This document shows positions 12,937 through 25,900 of a stretch of 64,000 nt of DNA, piece by piece. Origin of the DNA: Cricetomys ansorgei (taxonomy: Eukaryota > Chordata > Mammalia > Rodentia > Nesomyidae); contig JAMJFZ010003581.1 of NCBI GenBank assembly GCA_026225945.1, forward strand, positions 4,590,501 through 4,654,500, given 5' to 3'. The first letter of the stretch is position 1. Every line of letters begins with the position of its first letter. Under the pieces are notes generated by a model. It did not search any database, had not been told where the DNA came from, and worked only from the letters and a program-made list of their open reading frames with translations. Made by a program: the position numbers and the translations under genes.

Positions 12937-13168
12937 CAGTGGTTCTCAACATGTGGGTCTTGATTCCTTTGGAGGGTCTAATGACCTGTTCACAAAGGTC
13001 ACCTAAGACCATCTGCATATCAAATATTTACATTAAGATTCACAACAGTAGCAAAATTACATGTTATGAAGTAGCAACAAAAGTAATTTTATGGTTGGGG
13101 GGGTCATAACAACATGAGGAACTGTACGTATTAAAGGGGCGCAGCATTAGGAAGGTTGAGAACCACTG
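12937..13168 (-). mobile_element. Non-autonomous hAT element (URR1-like), reverse orientation
   Basis: Terminal inverted repeats cagtggttctcaac and gttgagaaccactg. The flanks CCCTAGAA (12929-12936) and CCCTGGAA (13169-13176) form an 8-bp target duplication with one mismatch. It lies 377 bp from another copy in the opposite orientation. Confidence 0.88.
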
Positions 13169-13381
13169 CCCTGGAAAAATCTGATAAATTTTGCTTAAAA
13201 GAAATTTATGGAGTAAGTACAGGGAGTGAAGCTTTGGTGTACATGCATCTTTCTGGATGCTTCCATTGTCTTCTGCAGTTGAAAGATAAATAAGTGAGAG
13301 AAATTCTTAATTTTTTTGCAGTTTAATCGGATTAAAATTTGGTATCAGGGTCTTCTCCTAAGGAATGCCATTTTGGTGTGT

Positions 13382-13705
13382 GTCTCAGTTTGCTTTCTAT
13401 TATTGGGATAAATGTTCCGACCAAGGGCAACTTGAGGAGGAAAGGGCTCGTTTGACTTGAAGGGAAGCCAGGGTGGGAATAGGAACTGAAACAGAGGCCA
13501 TGGAGGAACACTGATTCCTTACTCAGCCTGCTCTCTTACACAACCTAGAACCTGCCCGGGCTGGGGGGGAGGAGCTGCTCACAGTGGACTGGAATCTCCT
13601 GCATCAACCATTAATCAAGAAAATGCCCACCGACATGTCCCTAGGCCAATCCAATAGAGGCATTTTCTCAGTTGACTTCCCTCTTCCCCATGACTCGCTA
13701 CACCA
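13382..13705 (-). mobile_element. MaLR-like LTR fragment upstream of the first coding exon
   Basis: cagtttgctttctattattg, gcaacttgaggaggaaaggg and aaatgcccaccgacatgtcc match the same LTR family seen at 19358-19790, reverse complement. Its end merges into the exon-upstream sequence. Confidence 0.6.
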
Positions 13706-13816
13706 ATGTGTCTCTCTCTGGTACATTTAGTAAGTAGTTCACTCTGTTGTATACTGAGGAGGTCAAGGGCAGTTGTCACCTTCAGCTGGATCCACCTTCT
13801 TCCTTTTCTGTTGCAG

Positions 13817-13922
13817 GTTAAGATTCCCATGTGTGAAAATGAAGCTCCAGTTCATCGTGGTTTTCTGTTTGCTTTTCTTGACCACAGAATCTTCTCACTC
13901 TAAACCCAAGACTCACAGAAAA
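13817..13922 (+). CDS. Adgrf4: Adgrf4 first coding exon (signal peptide, residues 1-28)
   Basis: The acceptor is ttctgttgcag ending at 13816. The exon has 22 nt of 5-prime UTR and ATG at 13839 with A at -3. It encodes MKLQFIVVFCLLFLTTESSH and eight more residues, a typical cleavable signal peptide. The donor is gtaagt at 13923, phase 0. Because the exon opens with an acceptor, at least one non-coding exon must lie upstream, and I could not locate it. A damaged duplicate of this acceptor lies at about 15105-15283. Confidence 0.88.
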
Positions 13923-16900
13923 GTAAGTTTGATCTCTCTTTGTGTGAGCTGAAGAGGACACGCTCAGTTCCTTTAGATGGCTGAGTAATATGATAAGTAA
14001 TATGCCAATTAAAATATTCATGTTACCATAATTTTATTCTTATTCATAGCAAATTTCAAAAGACGGGAACAATAGCAAAAGTTGAGAGGTGGTAGGAACT
14101 GGCCCAGGAGGTAGCCATTTAGTGGGGCAATCACTTTCCAAGCCTTAGATACTGTAGCTGTTGAGAGGAGAAAGGCCCGATCTGGATGTAGAACAATTAT
14201 ACCCAGATTTTACTTTAGTTTTTGATGGCCCTAAGGGCTATTTTTCTTTACTGAGTCTTAATATTTTGATCATATGAAATTTATACTTTAAGGTAATACT
14301 TACAGTCTTTTACATGTATAGAAGACTTTTGATTAAATTATTGCAACCCAGCGAACATTCTCAGTTTCTTTGATTTTCATCCTTCTAAGGATGTTCTTCT
14401 TTAGCTGTGCTCCATCCATGCAGTTAATATAGGCAGAGAATAGCTTGATTGCGCAATTGCCATTTCTATACTCTTTCTGGATCCTTAAAACTACAAGAGG
14501 TGTACCCTGTCGGTCCAGTGTTCTGGACCTGATACTCCCTTGTCCAGCCTGCCTGGCACTCCCTAGCTGGCTGGGTCATGGGAGCTGCTCGGACTGAGCA
14601 AACTGCTCCAAGCTAGTGGAGGCGGGCAGAAACGAGAGAGGGAGGGGAGCTTGGGTTCCAATGGCTGCCTGGGATCCTGGTCAAGGCACCGAGAGTCATA
14701 CAGGATAAATAAATACCCTGGGACTTTCATTCAGGCATGATGAACAAAGTCAAAGTCACTTTATTTCAAGGGGCTAGGAGAATATATTGGGGTGTTGGGC
14801 GGGAAGACAGGTAGCCAATCTGCCAATCACTTGTTCAGGGCTAGCTAGGGCATGGATTGCCCTGACATGGAGAAGACGTCTGCCATGACACATGGGGGGA
14901 GGGGAGGGTCCTACACCTTCTTCTGCCTTTCAGTAGGAGCTGTTTAGTGCTCTCTACCTAGGCCAGGTTAGAGGCTTTGACCCATTTCCATGGTGCTACA
15001 GTACCCCACCGTCTAGCTTGACCTTCAGAGCTCAATTGACCTTCATCAGAGGGTAGTGTCTCTTCACCTGTGTCTTCTCCAGCAAGGTCACTCAGAACAA
15101 TCATGCAAATTTCTCAGTAGATTTCCCTCTTCTCCAATGACTCTAGTTACATCAGTGGCTCTCTCTGGTACATTCAGTAAGTGGTTCAGTCTGCTGTGCA
15201 CTGAGTAGGGTAAGTGAAGTTGTCACCTTGGGCTGGACCTACCGTCTTCCTTTTCCGTTGCAGGTTAGCATTCTCATGTGTGAATCTTCCTAGTTTTCCT
15301 CCTTGAATATTTACCATGTCTCTATATTTACATGGATCCACTAGGTTGAGTTGAGAGAGAACATCTGATAGTAAAATTTTTGGGCAATTTTTTTTTTCCA
15401 GGATGACCATGAACTTCAAATATCTCCATGGAAGCACAAGTTTAGACAGATGCAAGGTATGTGTGACTATGGAATAGTCTTCCTTCATCTGGGACAAAAA
15501 GAGAAAAGGAGGTGGATGTTGCAAGCGTGTCTCCAGATATCAGGCTTCCCAATAACCTCTCACGAGTTCCTTCTGTTTAGCAGCATGGACAGATGTTCTT
15601 ACAGTCGGTTCCTTCCATAACAAATCCATCAAGCCGACAAATCTGCACACATACTCTAGAATAGCAGACTGATGTCCATTTTCAAACTTAAAAGGGAAAT
15701 GAGTTTGTTAACAGGATAAGAGGACACTGTTCTTTCGCTCAAAGGTATATTCAGGGTTCTTAAATGTATGTAACACTCTTGTGTTGCTGGATTTTTTTTT
15801 TCTTCCTCTTTTCAGATAAATGCCATGGACCTTGCATCGCTTTTTCCAACTGTAACCAGAGTTGTGCTCAGGACTTCCGTGGAGAAATAGTATTTGCATG
15901 TAATCAAAACAAATGGCAAAAGACAATTGACACATGTACAAGCCTCTCTGTGGAAGCCTTGTTTCAGGTGATGCTCTGGTACATTCCTGGTGACAGGAGC
16001 TAACCGTCTTGGAGGTCGGGGGGGCACTTTCATTTCTATCTGACATTTCTAAATGACAGTAAGTCTCAGGCTTGGGGAGTTGGGGAAATGGGGAAAGCTA
16101 CCCAGTGGCTTCCTTCTGCCTCATGGCTGTCTTTCCTTACCTACAAACTGATGTACTCACCTTTCTCCCGACTCTTCCTCTCAGTAAAAATTAGTGCCAA
16201 GCTTGGGTGAGAAGTTCAGCTGAGGAATAGAGATTGTTGAAAAACCTTAGAAATGAAAGGTTAAATAAATCAAGTAAAAGTTTCTTAAACTACATGCCAA
16301 TGATGGCTTTGAACTTTCAGTTTAGCTTCATGGGTGGCTTTGTATGCCTCTTATGTTATTATTCAACTAAGTATGTCTCGCATTAAATTAAACATGGCTT
16401 CTTTTCTAATGCACTCAATCCTTTAACTAAAACGGAGAGCATCTAGAAGGAGTAAGAATTCAATGGCTCCTACATGTCTCAATTAGAATAAAAATTTATC
16501 TTGTGGGCTTCTCAGCACGCACTTCTTTCTAGTTCTCTCCAATCCTACTGACGGACACAGATCTCCACACTACTGTGTTTAACAGGGTCTTTAAAAAAAG
16601 ATTGTGGATGGAGTCTCTTTCTCAGCACAGGCAATCACATCAAATTCCCTGTAACTACAGTGAAAAGCCCGGGAGAATAGAAGTGCTTTGTGTATTCAAA
16701 TATAGATAAAATAAACATATAGGACTTTAGATAGGAGGGAGTATAGACAAAATAACAGGAAATGGTTAACTAACTTACAATGGAAAAAAATGTACATTTT
16801 TTGAAATTGTGATTCTTTGGTATGTGGTGTTTGAATAGCTACCTTCCCCAAACAATTCTTTGAAATTCCACCTGGATATTCTTTCCCTCCATCTGTACAA

Positions 16901-19900
16901 TTTGTCTTATTATAAATCTTGAAGGGCTGGAGAGATGATTCAGTCGGTAAAGTATTTGCCATGCTCGTAAGAAGAAGGCCTAAGTTCAGAACCCCACACA
17001 CAGCTCTATAACAGCCCTGTGTGAACCTGTAACCCCAATCCTAGGGGATCCCTGGAAGCTCGCTGCTCAGCCAGGCTAGCCAAAGCAGTGAGTTCCAGGT
17101 TCAGCGAGAGACCCCATCTTAAAAAATAAAGTAGGAAGCTGGAGAGATGGCTCAGAAGTTAAGAACTCTGCTGCTCTTTCAGAGGCCCAGGTTTTGGTTC
17201 CCAGCACTGAGGTTGGATGGCCCACAATTACCTGTAATGCCAGCTCCAAGGACATCCACTGTGCTCATCTTAGTCAAAGTTCTATTGCTGTGAAGAGACA
17301 CCATGACCACAGCAGCTTTTTATAAAGGAAAGCTCTTAATTGGGACTGCTTTACATTTTGCAGGTTTAGTCTATTATCATCATGGTGGGAAGCATGACAG
17401 TGTACAGGCAGACATGGTGCCGGACAGGTAGCTGAGAGTTCTATATCAGGACTGACAGGCAGCAGGAAGAGGGAGAGAAAGCTACTGGGTTTGGCTTGAG
17501 CTTCTGAAACCTCAAAGCCCACCTCCAGTGACGTATTTCCTCCAACAAGGCCACACCTCCTAATCCCTGTCAAATAGCCTCACTCCCTAATAACCAAGCA
17601 TCCAAATATATGAACCTATGGGGTCATTCCTATTCAAACCACCACAGTTTTCTTTTGGCCTCCCTGGGTTCCTGGACTTATGTATGCATACCCCTACACA
17701 GACACATATGTTATACTTAACTAAAACTAAAATATCTTAAAAATAATAGAGTTGGGGGACTGGTTGAGGAAGGCACCTGATGTTGACTCTTGATGTCTTT
17801 ATGTGCTTACACAGGTGAGGGTACTCTCTACCCCTTGACATGTATATACATGAACACTCATACACACATTTATACATACACACACATACACACACACGCA
17901 CACATTTTGGCTCAAACCATTATTCTAAAAAGCAGATTCTAAGTAGGGTCCTTCTATTCTGATCTCTGGGGATTGTGGTGGGAGCCAGGCCCACTGTGAC
18001 TGAGCTCCTCCTAGGCTCACTTTCTTGTCTGTTTTTCCCACAGGGATTGTTTGTGGTTTAGTTCCTTCCATCTAATGTGTGTTGGTTTGTTATTTTTTAC
18101 ACAGGGCACAAGAACAGCAGCTGGCTTTTCCATGGCGTCATCTTCTGTTTTCAACTTAATAGGCGGTAAGGAAGAAGTCCGTATTGGGGATGTAGTTCAA
18201 GGAATCCACAAGTACTGCCCTAAGGACTACGTCTGCATAGTTGATGCTGTGAAATCCTCCGAAGTTACATCTGGAAATATTGCATTCATAGTAGAGTTAT
18301 TAAAAAATATCTCTGCAGGCTTGTCTGATAATGTGACTCGGGAGAAAATGAAGGTACTTAAAAAATTAATTTCACTAAACACAGACACTATTTTTCTTAA
18401 ATCTTGCATTTTTAACAGTTTCAGGGTCAAAGATACAGCAACCGTAACAACAGCAGCAGACGTTTCTGTTCAGCTTTGTGTACTGGTGCATTCTTCTATA
18501 TGAAAGTTAGATTTTCTATACATAGTGATAGGCATAGACCACGTCTACCCTAGTAAACCACATTGTTTGGTCTCCATTTTAAAAGGGAGTTGTGCATAGC
18601 AGTAGTTAGAAGCTGTGGGTTAAACAAAAGTAAAATGTGCTTCCCTAGGATGGATCATTTGATTTCAGTTTTTGAGACAGGCTTTCATGTAGCCCACGCT
18701 AGCTTCCAACTTCCTGTATAACTGAGGCTGGCTTTGCACTTCTGATCCCCCTGCCTCTACCTCTCCAGCAGTGGGATTTCAGGTGTACATCCCTCCATCC
18801 AGTCTTTGTAGTGTTGGGGAAGGAACCCAGGGCTTCATGTATGCTAGGAAAGCAGTCTCCTAACTGAGATCTGTTCTGGCAAGCCCCAGGTCAGGTCTTC
18901 TCAGATACTTTAGTGTGCTCGTAAGCACTGGAATTTATTATTAAAGGGAGGGATATAGGGATACGGTAAGTATATAATATTTCTCAAACTTTTCATGGAA
19001 TACACAGACACTTCCATAAAACATTGATTCACATTTTATGGAACTTGAGTTCTATATTATGTACTGTGAAGATCTTCCTTGGGTGTGGTAATAATATTTA
19101 TGTAAACTTAAACATGCATATATAATATATATATGATATATGCAGGTATATATGATACATATTCTTTTAAAAATATTTAGTTTCTTATGTTATGGGTGTT
19201 TTGCCTACATGTGTAAGTATATACTATGTGTGTGTAGTACTTTCAAAAGCCAGAAGATTTACTGGAACTGGGGTTACAGATGGTTGTGAGCTGTCCTGTG
19301 AGTGCTGGGAATTGGTTCTAGGTCCTCTGAAAGAGAAGCCAACACTCTTAACTGCTCTCTTAGTTAGGGTTACTGTTGCTGTGTTGAAACACCATGACCA
19401 AAAAGCAAGTTGAGGAGAAAAGGGTTTATTTGGCTTACACGTCCACATTGTAGTCCACCATTTGAAGAAAGTCAGGACAGGAACTCAAAAAGAAAAGGAA
19501 CCTAGAGGCAGGAGTGATATAGAGGCTGTGGAGGAGTGATGATTAGTGGTTTGCTCATCATGGCTTGCTCATCATGCTTTCTTATAGATTCAATAAACTT
19601 TTATAGTATAGAACCTAGGACCACCAGCTCAGAGATGGGACTACCCACACTGGGCTTGGCTCTCCCTCGTCAAACATTAGTTAAGAAAATGCCCTGTAGC
19701 CAGATCTTATGGAAGAATTTTCTCACTTGAGGTTCCCTCTTTTCAGATGACTCTAGCTTGTGTCAAGTTGATATTAAACTAACTGGGGACAATTGCTGAA
19801 CATTTCTCTCTACTTTTTTAAATACTAAAATTCATATTCTTTATAACTTTTTAAATATTCTCTCATTAGTCTTACTAATGCAGGATTGCAATAAGTAGTG

Positions 19901-22900
19901 AATCCAAGAGGCAAGTGTTAAATAAGATGAAGTAATTTGATCTGCCAAGATTTCAGATTTTAGAAACTGACTTTGTTACACTAAAAGATTGGTTTCCATT
20001 GCAGAACTACGGTAAAGTAGCCAACCACATCCTTGATGCAGCTGCCATTTCAAATTGGGCTTTTATTCCCAACAAAAATGCCAGCTCAGATTTGTTGGAG
20101 TCAGTAAACTCCTTTGCCAAGGAACTCCACCTTGACGGTGAATCTGAGCACATTGTAGATGAACTCTTCATTCAGACGAAAGGCTCTCGGATCCATCACG
20201 ATACCTTGGAGAACAGTTTCAACCTTTCCATGCCCGTGGACAATGCCACAGAAGATGTCTTAGTATTGATTGAAATTCCCAGTCAAGCACTACATGAGCA
20301 GTCATCCAGTGCCTCCCAAGCCATTGGCATAGCTTTTCCAACATTGGGGGCCATTCTGAAAGAAGTTCATCGGCCAAACGTGAATCTCTCGAAGCCCATA
20401 AATGGTCTGATCCTGTCACTGGTTTTGCCAGAAGGTCTGGAAGAAATCATACTCACTTTTGAAAAAATCAATAAATCCCAGAGTGTCAGCAGCCAGTGTG
20501 TCGGTTGGCACTCTGAGAAGAGGCGCTGGGATGAGAGCCCGTGTACACCGGTGTTGGATAGCACCAACAGAATAAAATGCCACTGCAACTACACTAAAGC
20601 TGTGATGTCCTTCTCTATCCTCATGTCATCCAAACCTGTAAGGGACAACGTTCTGAAATATATCACTTGCATCGGGCTCAGTGTCTCCATCCTTAGCTTG
20701 GTTCTCTGCCTGATCATTGAAGCTGTGGTTTGGTCTCGGGTGGTTGTGACTGAGATATCATACATGCGCCATGTGTGCATCGTGAACATCGCGGTGTCCC
20801 TCCTGACTGCGAACGTGTGGTTCATCATTGGCTACAATTTTAATGCGGATGTCCAGGAGGATCACAAGTGGTGTGTGGCCGTGACATTTTTCAGCCACTT
20901 TTTCTTCCTCTCCCTGTTCTTCTGGATGCTCTTCAAAGCACTGCTCATAATCTATGGAATACTGGTTGTTTTCCGCAGAATGATGAAGTCTCGTATGATG
21001 GCCATTGGCTTTGCGGTTGGCTATGGGTGTCCCCTGGTGATTGCTGTCATCACAATTACTGTCACAGAGCCTGGGGGAGGCTACATCAGGAAAGATGTGT
21101 GCTGGCTTAACTGGAACCAAAGCAAAGCCCTTTATGCGTTTGCCATCCCAGCCTTAGCCATTGTGGCTGTGAATCTCCTTGTGGTTCTGGCAGTTGCTAT
21201 CAGCACACAGAGGCCCTTGATTGGTAGTTCGAAATCTCAGGATATGGCCATACTCATAAGGATCAGCAAAAATGTTGCCATCCTCACCCCACTTCTGGGA
21301 CTGACCTGGGGTTTTGGTGTAGCAACCTTGCTAGAAGGCACACACCTGGTGTTCCATATAATCTTTGCCTTACTCAATGCTTTCCAGGTGAGTTCTAGAA
21401 GGGGAATTTGTTGTGTATTTCTGACTAGAAATCAAAGGCTGCCTGTGATTTATTTAACATTAAAGGGCATCCAGTGTTCTTTCCATATTTCAGGGGTCTC
21501 TGAGTATAGCTTCTCCCCATCTAAAAAAACCATTTATTTATTTACTTACTTGTTTATTGTGTGGGTACTCTTTAGGCATGTATGTATGTGGGTATATGCA
21601 TGCCACAGATCACACATAGACGTCAGAGGACAATTACAGTAGTTAGTCCTTTCTCTCTGCCATGCAGGTCCTGGGGATTGAACCCAAGTTATCAACCTTG
21701 GTGGCAAAGACCTTCCTCTAACTGAGCTATCTCACTTGGACCTCTCCCCCATTTAAAAAAAAATTGCTTTTTGAGATAGAATCTCACTTTTTAGATGGCC
21801 TTAAACTTGAAGCTGTCTGCCTGACCAGTCTGACCCAGGAAGGTCCTTTTCTCTCATTTACCCTGGGTCCTTCCTGCCATTTCAGAAGTTAATCTCCTCT
21901 CATAGTTCTTTAGTCATAGATATAAAAGATTGCTGTCTGATCAAAATAAGCATAATGTTGTCCTTTTCCAGGAAACTCAGCAAAACAGACATTTACTGTA
22001 GTGTTAAAGAGATGACTTTTAACCTTTACTTTGGAAGTTGACCAGTCAGGAATTCTTATACTTCTTTCTTGTCATTTCCTGTGAAATGAACGTTTGCTAT
22101 TTATACGTATAGGGCTTGTCCTATGTTATCTGGTCTTGGGTTTAGTCTAAGTCTCAATTTTCTCACCTGTAAAATAAGGATTTGGATGTGGAATAATCCC
22201 CATTTTCTTTTTCACTCTACCATGCATGCTTTGACAAGGCGGTCCCTCTGAACACTGTTCTCCTCCCTCTTTCTTCTAAGCTTGCATTTGGGGATGCTAT
22301 CATTTCTAGATTGCTTTCTTCACCTATAACTAGTAAAATACTTGACAGGTTCATAGTCTTAATTACGCTTTTCATCAGGGCTTGGAAAACTCAGCCTTCT
22401 GCCTGTTTTTGCAAAAAGGGTTTTACAGCAATACAGCCATGCCCATATGTTTATGTTTTACTTGTGGCTGACTTTGAGCTGTAATGACACATTTCAGTAG
22501 TTGCAACAGAAGATTATGTCCTCAGAGTGTAAATATATACTGTATGGTGTTTGGGAGAAAGTTTTCCAACTTCCAATTTTATATTGTAACTATTCAGTAA
22601 AACAGCAAAGTGCTTCTGGTCACCGGTCACTAGTACTCCACTGAAAAGCACCACACCAAGTGTGAAATTAACACGGACTTGAAACTTCAAAGTTTAAAGA
22701 AATGTCAGCTTAGGTCACTTGTCTATTTTACCCATTCTTTAACAAATACAGACTATGCCAGTTTCACTCTTCCCATTATATTGTTTTAAAGAGAAAACAC
22801 TGATTTTAGCCTTTGTTTTCTTAAGTCAAAATCTCTTGGGTTGATATAAATTCGCTCCTTTTTTGCTTTAATTGAAAAAGTTTTTCCCCTTATTTTTTAT

Positions 22901-25900
22901 TTAATGTGTATGGATACTTTGCCTACATGTGTTATACAGGGCATAGAGTGCCCAAGATGGCCAGAAGAGGGAGCCCCATCCCTGGACTGTAGATTGGAGT
23001 GACAAATGGTTGTGAGCTGCCATGGGGATGCTGGGAACTGAGCCCACACCCTCTTCAAGGGCAACTAATGCTCTTAACTGCTTATCCCTTTAACTCTCTG
23101 GTCCCTTGCTTTGTTTAAAATTTTTGAGAAACATCTTGCTCTTTAGTCCAGGCTAGCCTCAAATTCTTAGAGATTCTCATGCCCCAGCCTCTTTAGTGAT
23201 AGGATTACAGGTGTAATTAGCCACATCATATGTGGCTAATTTTCCTACTCTGGAAGTTTCATCTCCTCTCCCCTCCCCTCCCCTCCCTCCCTTCCCTCCC
23301 CTCCCCTCCCTCCCTCCCCTCCTGTCCTCTCCCTTTCTCTTTGGGCTGCTGGAAACCAAGCCTAGTTACCCCCAGTAGTTACCAGGGAGCTGCAGTCCCA
23401 GTCCTCAACCTTTTTCTTATTCTTTGCAACTTAATTAAACCTTAGGAATCTTTTCTCTGTATTTCTTCTTCAGACCATTTATATTTCTCTTTTATTGATA
23501 GAAAAAATGCTAAAACAGTTTTAGTTATATTTAATCCCCTTCTTAGCCAGCTTTCCCTGTAACTTACATCTAATATTTCTTTGTCACTTTTTCAGTGTTT
23601 CTTCACAACAAAACTTTCTATAGATAGAGAGAATGTCCTCCCAGTTTCCGAGTAGGAAAAAAACATTTTTTTGTTTTCAAGCCAGGGTTTCTCTGTTGTA
23701 ACTCTGGCTGTCATGGAACTCGCTCTGTAGACCAGGCTTGCCTTGAACTCACAGAGATTCATCTGCCTCTGCCTCCAAAGGGCTAGAACTAAAGGCATGT
23801 GCCACCACCACCTGGCTTAGCTTCCAGGTCTTTGAAGTTTCCGTTTTTTGTTCAGAAAATTCTTCCAGCATCTCAGAGAACATGGTTGAATGCCCATTCC
23901 CATTTACAATAGACCAGGACACAAGTTTCATATTTTTAAAGACCACTTTCCTGGTTGAGATTTTGAATGGCCGGATTCCAAGTCATATCTAACTGTTATC
24001 ATGAAGAAGACCAGCCCCTTCAACATTTGAGATGAAATTGTGGGATTTAATAAGTGTTTAAGTGATTGTTCCTGTCACTGGCATATGATTCCAGACTCAA
24101 GGAACTTAAGAAGAGAAGGGATTTTGCTGGGGTCCAGGCTCGACTTGAGGTCAGGGTCTTAAGAACCTGGGAGCGGCAGGAAGAATGGATTCAGGAGTCA
24201 AAAGTTATTACAAGCTGGAAGCTAGTCATCTCAGGAGACCGTCAGAACTTAAGGATTCTCTAACCCCCTTTCTTCTCTCTCTCTTTTTCTCCTTCTTCCT
24301 TCTGTTTCTTTTTCTTCTGTTTCTCCTGAACATGAGCCAGCCCATTCTTTCTCCTTCTTCCTTTTGCTTCTTTATCTTCTGCTTCTCCAAAGCATAAGCC
24401 AGCCCAGTCTTTTATTTACTAAAAGTACATTGCAAATCTAACAATTATCAAGGTCAAGCACATTCAAAGCTTTACAGAAAAATCGAATAGTTACATTTTT
24501 TCCTGAATTCCCATGCTTTCTTGGCACACTAAGCAAGAACAACTTTCATTGCAATAGCTTAATCATCAACTTGCTTTTTTTCCTCATAAAATCTCTAACA
24601 CAATGTTTCATTGATGGTTTGCTGGGTGCCCTACTTGTGGTTTCAGCGTTTATCAAACAGACAGAAGGGCAAAAAGGTGTTAGACAGAAGTTTTACATTT
24701 ATAGATTTCAAGCTTTCCCTAGTTCTTCCACTCCTTCCCTATATCTATCTAAGCTTCAATCATCTGTTTCTTTAGCATTAATATCTATTCTTCATTCTGT
24801 TGACTATCCATTTTTCTTGCTTCTGGGGATCTCTGTAAACCACAGCCAGTTCAAGAAACACAGGTTCAGGAGTATAATTCCTGACCCTGAACTTGGTCAC
24901 ACCATACAATTCCAAAAAGTTCTTAAGGAAAAGTTCATGCACAATTTTATCTTGTCCCTAGTTAACTTGTATTTAATGGGGCGGACCCAGTAACAGCCAT
25001 CAGGGCATTCACAAAGGCTTCCACCTCAGGGTCGTTAGATTTAGCCTTCTTCTTCCTTGTCAAGGGACTACCTAGAGGGTAGGCTCCCATGGAGGCATTG
25101 GCTTGGGTCCTATTTACAGGAACAAAGGAGGGTTTAGAGAGAAAAAGAAAAGAAAAGCATATAAAGAGTAGTAGACCCATTTGTAGAGCACTTACTCCCA
25201 GATATCTTCTGCAGAGGTTGCACGCCAGAGGCTGGAAGTGTGTCAACCAGTCATTTGAGCAGTTTACTACAGGATTTATTTTATTTAGCTTGGTGTCATG
25301 GGGTATGTGGGGGGGGGTATGGGGAGCTGGAGCTCAGGTTCTGGTGGCAAGAGTGTGTGCATGGCCTTCTATACATCTTCCATGGATTAGGAAGTGGGGA
25401 GAGCTTAGGCTGGAACCTGGCTAAGCTGTAGACCTCTAACCCCACACTTGCATTAGACCTCATGTATAAAAAATTCCAAGGTATCACAAGCAGTTCCAGC
25501 GTCTGGAGACTAAGTGTTCAAAGACACAAACCCAGTGAGGGGGGCACTTCTCATTCAAACTGTACAGTAAGGTTGGCAACTCTTTTTCTACATCAGTAGT
25601 TATTCAATAGGCATGAATAACCCACATGCGCAAATCCTTGAGGGTGATCCTCATTGCCAGGGAGGGAGATAGATTCAAATAGCCATCGGTGCCTATTTAG
25701 TTAATTTAAAAAAATTATGGATTCTCTCACCCGTGTTTGTCTGTGTGTGCATGAGCACACACTGCGTCCTGCATGCGAAGGTCAGAGGACCACATACCAG
25801 AATAATTTTCTCTTCTACCATTTGGATCTTAGGAATCAGACTCTGGTCTTTAGGCTTAGTGGCAAGTGCATTTACTTTCTGAGTCATCTTGCTGGCCATC

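Noticed and set aside
18051..18104. ATG at 18051 opening the frame into exon 4
   Set aside because: It lies in the intron before a clear acceptor (ttttttacacag); exon 3 joins exon 4 in frame, so this start is not needed.
19999..20004. TTG at 19999 as a start codon for the 547-codon frame
   Set aside because: It overlaps the splice acceptor of exon 5; the frame is an internal exon, not a separate gene.
20219..21120. Minus-strand frames within exon 5
   Set aside because: Shadows of the receptor coding sequence; no domain of their own.
24962..25246. 94-codon minus-strand frame as a possible gene
   Set aside because: Looks like ERV debris; no promoter, splice or domain support. Kept only as a low-confidence mobile-element call.
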